From contig JANBPK010000892.1 of assembly GCA_027579435.1 (NCBI GenBank), positions 1 to 52,758 of the forward strand: a stretch of DNA of 52,758 nt, read 5' to 3'. This document shows positions 39,916 through 50,021 of this stretch, in pieces. Origin of the DNA: Candolleomyces eurysporus (lineage: Eukaryota; Basidiomycota; Agaricomycetes; Agaricales; Psathyrellaceae). Position numbers and translations under genes: made by a program. The first letter of the stretch is position 1. Each line of letters starts with the position of its first letter. A model generated the notes under the pieces. It was not told the DNA's origin. It did no database searches and saw only the letters and a list, made by a program, of their open reading frames with translations.

Positions 39916-42131
39916 ATGCCTCCGAAGCCCAAGAAACACGGCATCAAGTCTATCGTTGACGGCTTTGGCTCCCTGTTTTCCTCCAGGCGTCGCGGGGATG
40001 AGCAGCCGATTGCTCACGATCAGCCAACCGTGGAAGGTTTGCCAGGGAATCTTCATGCCTTATCATCATTGGAGGAGCGGGAGGGCCCTACCGCGGGGGC
40101 TTGGATCCTGGTCAGCGCACCTGAGCATCCATTGTCGTTCGATTCCAGTGAGGATCCTTCGATGGCAGGCGCAAGGGATCACAGACGCCCACCACTCACA
40201 GAGCATAACCCATCCATATCAATGTTTTCGAATGCGCAGAACTTCAAGATCGACAACGTCAATGTCCATTTATTCGAGGATAGCCAGAAAGAAGGTATGT
40301 AGAGATGCTTGGAGAATCGTCTTCGACTGCTGATGACTTCGTCCTGACAGGCTGGAAGATGCTACTGAAGAATATAGCCTCCAACGCTCTTCATGACTCG
40401 AGTGCTCGATTCGACGCACCAAAATGCGATGAAGGGACTCGCGTCGAGGTTACCAAGGAGCTCATGGATTGGATGCAAGATCGTGAAGCCCCCCAACGTT
40501 TACTGTGTATGACCGGTGCAGCAGGAGCGGGGAAATCAGCGTTGCAGCAGACCATCGCTGGAAAATGCTCGAAGTCCAATACCCTTGGGTCGGCGTTCTT
40601 CTTTTCCGCGGCAGACCCCACTCGAAACGACTTGACTCACATCGTGCCGACTATCGCTTGCCAACTAGGCCTACGCAATCCTGCCCTCCGTGATGCCATT
40701 GGAAAGGCCATCGAAGACGACCCACTCATCTTCAAGAAAACCCTTGGAATCCAGATGGACACCCTCATAGTCGCCCCTTTCCAGCGCGTCTGTGCAAGCG
40801 GGGCCCTGGATAGTAGTAAATTCCCGCATGCCATCCTGATCGATGGCCTCGACGAGTGCCGCGGGGAAGACAACCAAGATGAACTGTTATCCAGCATCAA
40901 ACATTGTCTCCTCGAGAACGATCTCCCATTCCGGATTTTCATCGCCAGCAGACCAGAATGGGCCATCCGCACCGCGCTGGCCAACGACCCAGAAGGCTAC
41001 CTCTACCGACTCGCATACCACATGAAGCTCAGCGACATGTACGATGCTGCCGGTGATATTCGTCGCTATTTGTGGACCCGACTTCGTGGGATCGGTAGTC
41101 GAAGCCGCGACTCCCGAGCACAGTCTCCTCTATGGCCCACAAAGGAAGACATCGAGAAGCTCGTGGCGGCAGCTTCGGGACAGTTTGTCTATGCTGCAAC
41201 AGTGGTCAAGTACTTGTCAGAGCGCCGCGGCTCCCCGGTGGATCGACTCAGGGCAATCATCAACTGGACTCCCGAAGGTGGTCAACAAACTCGTCCATTG
41301 GAGCTTCTCGATAACCTTTACAGGAACATACTTTCCACCGCAAAGGAATTGTATGAGGCAGTCGACACCAATCGAGGACGAGATTTTCTTTTACTTGTCC
41401 GGGCACACCAAATGAATTCTGATGCTCGCATGGATGGGAGGCAAAGTAGCATCCGCACTTTTGATGAAATCATCAGCCTTGAAGAGGGAGGTCATCAAGT
41501 CCTTTTTTCCGACCTGCACTCACTTGTCTTTGTTCGTCAAAACCCGAGAAGGGCCGAGGCGTGGGAGGAGATGCATTCCTATCACCTGTCGTTCTCCGAG
41601 TTTTTGGACAGCGAGCTTCGCGCTCAGCACTTATTTGTTTCGGAAACGCGGGTTCGCCAGTACGTGGTAGAGTCTTGTCTTCAGAAGTTACTTCAACAGG
41701 AAGATTTCTTGGGTGACTGTGAGTCACTGTGATCCATCCTGACCAAGTCACTGACATCCTTTCTATGACCAGGGAGCTTTAATAGCATCATCAGTGCACT
41801 GCATCGCTACTCTGACAACCAAATTACATATGTCAACGATTTTCGACTCATTGATTTTACCCGCAATAACGGGTGGGGAAGAATCGACGAAAGACTCTCA
41901 TCCCACGTCAAGGTCGATCGGTTTCGTTGGTGGTCTGACTTGGCGCGCTTCACCTTGAATGCTAGGCAACGCCTCAATGTATGAACATCTCTTTTCATTG
42001 GAATATTGAACTCATTTCTGTTTCCTCTCTAGGATGATCTCCATGAGCACGAGTTGGCAGATATTGTGAAATCGTATTTCGATAAGTGGAAGGAAAGATA
42101 TAAGGAAGATGGCTTCACAGAGGAGGAGTAG
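39916..42131 (+). CDS. NACHT-domain NTPase (STAND family), copy N3
   Basis: Four exons (39916-40294, 40351-41718, 41773-41978, 42033-42131) give about 683 residues with an intact frame. The N-terminus MPPKPKKHGIKSIVDGFGSL precedes SSRRRG. The pre-NACHT motif is AQNFKIDNVNVH. Walker A is GAAGAGKS, Walker B ILIDGLDEC, then FRIFIASRPEWAIR and SGQFVYAATVVKYL. The end is DDLHEHELADIVKSYF plus a charged tail. Intron 2 is 54 nt and contains an in-frame TGA, so retention would truncate the protein at about residue 581. It belongs with N4 and N5 in one subgroup, distinct from N1 and N2 in both termini. There is no repeat-type sensor domain. Confidence 0.92.
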
Positions 42132-42779
42132 GAGCATTCAAGTTCTTCCCTTTCTTCTTAGTCCACACCAAGATGTGGGGAACTACTATTGGCCATGGCC
42201 TCGCGACGCGAATCCGAATCTCACTAATTACCTATCTGCTCTCTTCTGTTGCTCCACCCTCCATCATTCTGTTGTTACATTATTATCCTATTACAGATTA
42301 AGGACCCGAGGATACAAGTACAAGAGAGATTAGTAGACTCCCGAAAACTACAACGAGATGCCAATTGTACAATAATTATCGATTATCCTAGATGTGCATG
42401 CGTTCGAGAGCGAAAATTAACAAATAAAAATACAACTGCTCGAATCGAAAGCAGGTGACGAGTTGCGGTGGGGGGAGAGAGAGAAGATGTGAAAAGAGCG
42501 AGGGGTATTAGGTTCGTGTAGATCCGAGCAGTGAACGGAAGGGGTCATAAATACCATAAATCGTGTATCTTGACTCTTCATGGGTCGTCTCCAAGCGTGA
42601 CTGGCCCGTCCTCGGCGGAAGATGAGTATTATTGCAATGCGTGTCGCTGGATCAAGCCGTCAACTCTTCAATGGAACCAAGGCCGGGGACACGGGGCACG
42701 AGTATCTGTTCAAACGCGGCTATCCAAGATCCATCAGCACCTGGTGACATGACCAGGCGCCCAAGATCCCATCTGCCAC
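42132..42779. repeat. 3' flank of N3, duplicated after N4 and N5
   Basis: The 3' flank from 42132 to about 42455 is nearly repeated after N4 (47854-48170) and N5 (52265-52567). A further block (42456-42779) recurs only after N4. On the plus strand it can be read as HKYHKSCILTL..EDEYYCNACR, reminiscent of half a PHD finger, but this is probably fortuitous. Confidence 0.7.
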
Positions 42780-44215
42780 CATCGAACCCAAGCGCATTGA
42801 GATTATGGACAAATTGACGCTAGACGCAAAACAGCCATCATGTCAGTCCAAAGGTCCCTGCACATCCCAAGCAAGAAAAACATACCGAATTCCGGGCATA
42901 CCCCGACATCTGCGTCCTGTCCACAAGGTCTAGCTTTTGAAGGTATGGCAACCTCCTCGCCATTAGACTGAGGAAATTGGGGCTCAACGCGTCGATCCGC
43001 ATCTCCAAGCTCCTCAGGGGCATCGACACGAACTCCGCCAATCCACTCCCACCGGTAGTCGAGAACGCCGGCGAGATGGCAAAGACGGCACAAACGTCCG
43101 GCAGATCCAACACCCTGTCCATCGGCGCGATAGACTTGAGGGTGGTCGAGCGAGCAGCAAGGAAATCCGAGACGACGTGCAGAGAGGCCTCAACGCCACC
43201 GCCACATGCTGGAGTTCCGGAAGCCTACTTCCACCAACACCACCGCCAACAGTCTGAGCCCGAATGGAGGAAAGGATCGTTTGGATCCAGTTGGAACATT
43301 CAAGAGCGACGCGTTCGGAATGCACGGCCCAGCGCATGGTCTTTAGGGATAGTGACTCGAGCGTTGCAGCGTGTTTCTGGACGGCTGAGCGCTGAACGCT
43401 CGTGGATCCAGGGAAACCGTCGAAGGGGATGGTGAGGGCTATAGCGCGGAGGTGGGGGAAGGTGCCGAGGTATCTGAAAAACTGGACAGCTCCAAGTGCA
43501 AGGAGCTTGGTGTCGTTTGGATCGAGATCGAGGTCAAGGTGTCCTTGAGATTGTGGAGGAACACCAAGAACCCATCCAAGCGGATGTTGATTTCACGTCG
43601 GGTCAGGTTACCGGAGATGAGGGAGATGTGTATGCCGGTGAGGTGGGGGAGCTTGATGGTGATGAGCAAATCGAGCGGAACCTGGATCGAGAGGCGCATT
43701 GGGGTGCCGTGCCAACTCTGTAACGCCGGTTGCAGCAACGACAGGAACAACCTGGCGTGGTAGTTCTGTGACTCGTCTCATTCGATAGTGTACTCTCTGA
43801 CGTTGATCAGGGTGGAGATCAGGGTGCTGACGCGGTTGAGAGCCTTCTCCATGCGCTTCTGAACTGTTTTCTCGCCTGGGACCGTATATATTCCGGGTGG
43901 AAGAGCATGGCTACGCTGTTGAGCCCATTCTCTGTTCGGCTCTGGTATGTGTCCGTCTTTGGCTTTACGAGCCACGGCTTGATGTGGACGCATCTCACGA
44001 CGTCTGCAATCCACTGACTCTCCCTATTCCACGTTCATTAGATCAAATGAGACGTATAAGAGCATCGTAACTCACTGAACATGGCCCCACAGACGCTCCT
44101 TATCGGGCGTCATAATGACAACCCACTTGTATTTTTCCTTGATCTACCCCTCATACAAGACCGACAGTGCGAGCGTCAAGCACTTGAGCAGGGATCCTGC
44201 AGATGATGGAGAGTG
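42780..44215 (-). pseudogene. Leucine-rich F-box-like gene, broken, copy A
   Basis: On the minus strand, convergent with N3. Recognisable pieces run from KEKYKWVVIMTPDKERLWGH (about 44140) through WIADVVRCVHIKPWLV, LFLSLLQPALQSWHG, LPHLTGIHISLISGNLT, DGFLVFLHNLKDTLTSISIQ and LRSLEMRIDALSPNFLSLMA. The spacing of Leu/Ile is like the leucine-rich tails of the large basidiomycete F-box-like families. No F-box helix is visible. A TAG at 44144-44146 and a shift near 43865 break the frame. It is a diverged tandem copy of 48360-49820. Confidence 0.6.
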
Positions 44216-45055
44216 TTTTTGATGCGGGTTGATCGTTTGGTGAGCCATTCTTGCCGATTCTCACACGCCTTTTGCCGGGTTCTGATCTTTTCTCGTCAAT
44301 GATCAATCGCAATCTTGACCAAGTAGCTTTGATTCGTTGTGTAAGTACTGCTACTACTGCATTGCGGCATCGTATCCGCTCGAGCCCAGTACATTCTAAT
44401 CGTCAAGGGCCACATCCATCCTCAAGCAAGATAACAGCTATTAATACTGGCGTCTGGATTCTGGGTTGATACTTCCGATTTTGAACGGTTGACGCTTCTA
44501 CACGTTTGCCTAATGGTTTCCTCTAATTCCTAGTGAGATTATTCTGCTTGCAAAGATAGATGACAGTAATTCTAAGCCCATCTTCAGCAACGTCGGATGT
44601 TCGCCTTAGCCCTCAGCTTTTTACGTATCATTCTATTAAGCGACGATTACTTGGCAATTAATTCATTTCCTAAGCATAATTCTACTAAGCCTCCATTCAC
44701 CCTTTGATCTTATCTGCCCAACAACCTGGCAATAATCTGATCTCCGGAAATCCTAATTGAAACATAAGAAGCAAAGGTAGCAAGGCATCATATGCAAACT
44801 CAAAAACACCGATGAGAAACTCGACCGAAACGGAGGAGAAATACTAATGCTACCACGAATGCGATTCCTCACTTTCTATATCCAACAGGGTGAACCTCTT
44901 GTTTTCTCTACGTTCGGCTCCGATTCCGCGATCCGGGTGTTGCTCCGAGTCCACACCAGCTAATAGGTTGCTTTATTTGGCCAGTACAGTCGGACATTCG
45001 CCCTGAAGTTCTTAAGTTCCAATACACTAATGGATTGCATCCAAGCCCAAGACGC
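44216..45055. other. Spacer between array units A and B
   Basis: No gene recognised. Its first bases (to about 44268) still match the sequence before 49921. Beyond that it is unique in the window. Confidence 0.4.
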
Positions 45056-45370
45056 TCCCAAGCATTTCCTTTCTATAGCTGGAGCAGCAGGAGCGGAGAA
45101 TCTGCACTACAGCAAACGATAGGTGAATGGCTCAGCATTCTTTGTCTCTGAGGAGAGACCCTGCTGGAAGCAGCTTGACCGTCCACCTTGTGGCCACCCT
45201 GTAGCCATCATCGCGTGCCAACTATGTCTACGTCGTTTGACCCTCCATGATACCATTTCAAATTTAATCGAAGAAGATCCACTGATTTCAGAAAAAGGCA
45301 CAAGCTCCAGATGGACGGACTCGCAGTTACCCCTTCAACAAACGAGTTTGTGCGAGAGGACCACGCAATA
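45056..45370 (+). pseudogene. NACHT coding relic upstream of N4
   Basis: TATAGCTGGAGCAGCAGGAG and the next bases are a decayed Walker A region (GAAGAGKSALQQTIA). Next come remnants of TIACQLGLR and of EEDPLI..QMD. Stops and indels are frequent. The same relic starts again at about 52575. Confidence 0.75.
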
Positions 45371-45542
45371 CCAGAATACGATCACCATGAGCAGCAATTA
45401 CCATAAGTCCCAGGGAGAAAGGTTGAGAGGTAGAAAGGTTAGGGCGAGAGAGCTCAGGATCGAGTCGGAGTTCGTCTAGATCCGACGGTTTAGTGATCTG
45501 GGGCCAGCGTCTAAACAAGCGCCAGCTCCTTGAATTAGTGGT

Positions 45543-45649
45543 GGTCCGAGCGCGGGAATGTTCTGCCTCATGTTGGTTGCTGTTCTGGGGCCAACCTCTT
45601 CCGTCCAACCTCCAACTCTCATCTAGGCTTCGTCGCTGTGGTCGCCCAT
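45543..45649 (+). promoter_or_regulatory. Conserved leader of N4
   Basis: Same block as upstream of N3 and N5. The upstream ATG at 45559 opens a 22-codon frame that ends before the N4 start. Confidence 0.5.
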
Positions 45650-47853
45650 ATGCCTCCGAAGCCAAAGAAACGCGGCATCAAGTCTCTCGTTGACGGCTTT
45701 GGCTCCCTGTTCTCCTCCAGGCGTCGCAGGGATGAGCAGCCGATTGCTCATGGTCAGCCAACTGTGGAAGGTTCACCAGAGAATTTCCATGTATCATCAT
45801 CTTTGGAGGAGCGGGAAGGCCCTACCATGAGGGCTGCTCCCCTGGTCAGCACACCTGAGCATCTATTATTGTCCCATCCCAGTGGGGATCCGTCAATGGC
45901 AGGTGCAAGGGATCACAGACGCCCACCACTCACGGAGCACAACCCGCCCATGTCAATGTTTCCGAATGCGCAAAACTTCAAGATCGACAACGTCAATGTC
46001 CATTCGTTTGAGGATAGCCAGAAAGGAGGTATGTAAAGATGTTTGGACAAACTTCGACTGCTGATGACTTTGACCTGGCAGGCTGGAAGATGCTATTGAA
46101 AAATACAGCCCCCAACGCACTTCACGACTCGAGGGCTCGATTCGATGCACCGAAATGCGATGAAGACACTCGCGTCGAGGTTACCAAGGAACTCATGGAT
46201 TGGATCCAAGATCGTGAAGCCCCGCAACGTTTACTGTGTATGACCGGTGCGGCAGGAGCAGGGAAATCAGCGCTACAGCAGACAATCGCCGAAGGATGCT
46301 CAGGTTCCAATACCCTCGGCTCAGCATTCTTCTTCTCCGCGGGAGACCCCACTCGAAACGACTTGTCCCACGTCGTACCGACCATCGCTTGCCAGTTAGG
46401 CCTCCACAATCCTGCACTCCGTGATGCCATAGGAAAGGTCATCGAAGACAGTCCACTCATCTTCGAGAAAAAGATCAAAATTCAGATGGACATGCTCGTC
46501 GTTGCCCCATTCAAGCGCCTCTGTGCCAGCGGGGAATTGGACCGCAACACCTTTCCCCATGCCATCTTGATCGACGGTCTTGACGAGTGCTCCGGGGAAG
46601 AAAACCAAGCGGAACTACTGTCCACCATCAAACACTGTCTCCTCGATAACGATCTCCCATTCCGGATTTTCATTGCCAGCAGACCAGAATGGGCCATCCG
46701 CACCGCACTGGACAACGACCCAGAAGGCTACCTCTACCGACTCGCATACCATATCAAGCTCAGCGACATGTACGATGCCACCAGTGATATTCGTCGCTAT
46801 TTGTGGACTAGACTTCGTGGAATCGGTAGTCGAAGCCGTGACCGCCGAGCGCAGTCTCCTCTATGGCCCACGAAGGAAGACATCGAGAAGCTTGTGGAGG
46901 CAGCTTCGGGACAGTTTGTCTATGCTGCGACGGTGGTCAAATACGTATCAGAGCGGCGCGGCTCCCCGGTGGATCGACTCAGGGCAATCATCGACTGGAC
47001 TCCGGACGGTGGTCAACAAACTCGGCCATTGGAGCTACTCGATAACCTTTACAGGAACATTCTCTCCAGCGCGAAGGAGTTGTACGAGGCTGTTGACACC
47101 AATCGAGGACGAGATTTTCTTCTACTCCTCCGGGCACATCAGATGAATGCTGACCATCGTATTGGGGGCACCCAAAATAGCACTCGCGATTTCGATGAAA
47201 TCACCAGCCTTGAAGAGGGAGGTCATCAAGTGCTTTTTTCCGACCTGCACTCACTCGTCTTCGTTCGTCAAGACCCAAAAATAAGCGGGGTGTGGGAGGA
47301 GATGCGTTTCTATCACCTGTCGTTCTCCGAGTTTTTGGACAGCGAGCTTCGCGCTCAGCACTTATTTGTTTCGGAAACGCGGGTTCGCCAGTACGTGGTA
47401 GAGTCTTGTCTTCAAAAGTTACTTCAACAGGAAGATTTCTCGGAGAATGGTGAGTCACTGCGATCCATCCTGACCAAGTCTCTGACATCCTTTTTTCGAT
47501 CAGTGAGCTTGAATCTGATCATCGGTGCACTGCATCGCTACTCTGACGACCAAATCACATATGTCGACGATCTTCGTCTCATTGATTTCACCCGCAATAA
47601 CGGGTGGGGAAGAATCGACGAAAGACTCTCATCCCACGTTAAGATAGATCGGTCTAGTCGGTGGTCTGGCTTGGTGCGCTTTACCTTGAATGCTATCCAA
47701 CACCTCAATGTATGAACATCTCTTTTGGTTGGAATATCGAACTAATTTCTGTTTCCTCTCTAGGATGATCTCCACGAGCACGAGTTGGCAGATATTGTGA
47801 AATCGTATTTTGACAAGTGGAAGGAAAGATATAAAGATGGCTTCCCGGAGTAG
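45650..47853 (+). CDS. NACHT-domain NTPase (STAND family), copy N4
   Basis: Four exons (45650-46028, 46082-47449, 47504-47709, 47764-47853) give about 680 residues with an intact frame. The N-terminus is MPPKPKKRGIKSLVDGFGSL and the pre-NACHT motif AQNFKIDNVNVH. Walker A is GAAGAGKS, Walker B ILIDGLDEC, then FRIFIASRPEWAIR and SGQFVYAATVVKYV. Intron 2 (47450-47503, 54 nt) has no in-frame stop here, unlike N3 and N5, so retention would insert 18 residues and keep the protein whole. The protein is very close to N3 and N5, which points to recent duplication or gene conversion. Confidence 0.93.
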
Positions 47854-48359
47854 GTGGAGTCTTTCTTTCTAGTCCACACCAAGATGTGGGGAGCTACCAT
47901 CGGCCATGGCCTCACAATGCGAATCCGAATCCCACTGATCACCCATCTACTCTCTTCTTTCGCTCCACCCTCCATCATTCTGTTGTTACATTATTATCAT
48001 ATTACAGATTAAGGACCTGGGGATACAAGTACAGGATAGTTTAGTAGACTCCCGAAAACTACAGCGATATGCCAATAGTACAATAATTATCGATAACCCT
48101 AGATGTGCATGTGTTTGAGAGCGAAAAATTAACAAATTAAAATACAACTTCTCGAATCGAAAGCAGATGACGAGTTGTGGTGGGGGAAGAGAGAGAAGAT
48201 GCGAAAAGAGCGAGGGGAATTAGGTTTGTGTAGATCCGAGCAGTGAATGAAAGGGGTCATAAACATCATAAATCGTGTATCTTGACTCTTCATGGGTCGT
48301 CTCCAAGCGCGACTGACCCGTCCTTGGCGGAAGACGAGTATTATTGCAACGCGTGCCGC
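47854..48359. repeat. 3' flank of N4, copy of the N3 flank
   Basis: Near-identical to 42132-42650 with scattered changes. It is part of the same duplicated unit. Confidence 0.75.
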
Positions 48360-49820
48360 ACGATCAAGGACGTGACCAGGCGCCCAAGATCCCACCTGCC
48401 ACCATCGAACCTAAGCATATTGAGATCTCGGACAAATTGACGCTAGACGCAAAACAACCATCATTTACTGTCAGTCCAAAGGTCCCTACACATCCCAAGA
48501 AAGGATAACATACCGAATTCCGGGCATACTGCGACATCTGCGTCCTGTCCACAAGGTCCAGCTTCAAACTCTGAAGGTATGGCAACCTCCTCGCCATTAA
48601 ACTGAGGAAATTAGGGCTCGACGCGTCGATCGGTATCTCCAAGCTCCTCAGGGGTATCGACACAAACTGCGCCAGCCCACTCCCACCGGTAATCGAGAAC
48701 GCCGGCAAGACAGCGCAAACGTCCAGCAGATCCAACGCTCTGTCCATCAGCGTGATAGACTTGAGGGTGGTCGAGCGAGCAGCAAGGAAATCCGAGACGA
48801 CGTGCAGAGAGGCCTCAACGCCACCGCCACATGCTGGAGTTCCGGAAGTCTACTTCCACCACCACCACCGCCAACAGTCTGAGCCCGAATGGAGGAAAGG
48901 ATTGTTTGGATCCAGTAATACATTCGGGGACGACGCGTTCGGAATGCACGGCACAGCGTGTGGTCTTTAGGGATAGTGACTCGAGCGTTGCAGCGTGTTT
49001 CTGGACGAACCGGCTGAACGCTTGTGGATCCAGGGAAAGCTGGCCCCGTCGAATGGGATGGTGAGGGCTACAGCGCGGAGGTGGGGGAAGGTGCCGAGGT
49101 ATCTGAAGAACCGGGATAGCTCCAAGTGCAAGGAGCTTGATGTCGTTTGGATTGAGATCGAGGTCAAGGTGTCCTTGAGATTGTGGAGGGACACCAAGAA
49201 CCCGTCCAAGCGGATGTTGATTTCACGTAGGGTCAGGTTACCGGAGATGAGGGAGATGTGTATGTCGGTGAGGTGGGGGAGCTTGATGGTGACAAAGGAG
49301 TTGAGTAGATCAAGCGGAACGTGGATAGAGAGGTGCGTGAGGGTGCTGTGCCAACTCTGTAATGCCGGTTGCAGGAACGACAGGAACAACCTGGCGTGGT
49401 AGTTCTGAGACTGGTCCCATTCGATAGTGTACCCTCTGACGTTGGTAAGGGTGGAGATCAGAGTACTGACGTGGTTGAGAGCCTTCTCCATGCGCTTCTC
49501 GAACTTTTTCCTCGCTTGGGACCGTATACATTCCGGGTGGAAGAGCACTGCGACGCTGTTGAGCGCATTCCCCGTTCGGCTCTGGTATGTGTCCGTCTTT
49601 GGATTTACGAGCCACGGCTTGATGTGTACGCAGTTCACGACGTCCGCAATCCACTGACTGTCCTCATTCCATGTTCGTTAGATCGGATGAACGGGTATGA
49701 ACATTGTAACTCACTGGACGCGTGGCCCCATGGACGCTTTGACTTCCTATTGCCCCTCGCCCAGTCGACTCCCGTTTCACTTCTCCCAACCCTGATCCAA
49801 CGCTCATAGAAGACCGGGGA
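48360..49820 (-). pseudogene. Leucine-rich F-box-like gene, copy B
   Basis: On the minus strand, convergent with N4, and more complete than copy A. A 223-codon frame (49638-48967) encodes NCVHIKPWLVNPKTDTYQSR, HVSTLISTLTNVRGYTIEW, LFLSFLQPALQSWHSTLTHL, LPHLTDIHISLISGNLTL and GFLVSLHNLKDTLTSISIQ. The reading then shifts to DPQAFSRFVQKHAATLESLS and shifts again to LRSLEIPIDASSPNFLSLMA. Some shifts could be introns, but I found no clean set of sites. The 5' exon seen in copy A (KEKYKWVV..) is replaced here. It may be a partly active gene, but a pseudogene is more likely. Confidence 0.6.
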
Positions 49821-49920
49821 GGACGAAGGTAATATCGCGCCGAGCACTTCAGCCAGGATCCTGTGGGCAGCGGGGCGATGGCTGGAAGAAAAGACACTGT
49901 TCTTGCCGATTCTCACACGG

Positions 49921-50021
49921 CTCGTCCGAGCGCGGGAATGTTCTGCCTTTACTGTTCTGGGGCCAACCTCTTCCATCCAACCTCCAACTCTCATCTAGGC
50001 TTCATCGCTGTGGTCGCCCAT
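49921..50021 (+). promoter_or_regulatory. Duplication junction and conserved leader of N5
   Basis: At about 49920 the sequence switches from the flank of the F-box-like gene (shared with 44250-44268) to the NACHT leader, without the relic and spacer found before N3 and N4. An ATG at 49938 is in frame with N5 and would add 28 residues (MFCLYCSGANLFHPTS..). Confidence 0.6.

Noticed and set aside
42531..42752. Possible PHD finger (HKSCILTL..EDEYYCNACR), repeated at 48243
   Set aside because: Only half of the ligand pattern is present, there is no continuous gene around it, and it lies opposite the end of the F-box-like gene. Repetition is explained by the unit duplication.
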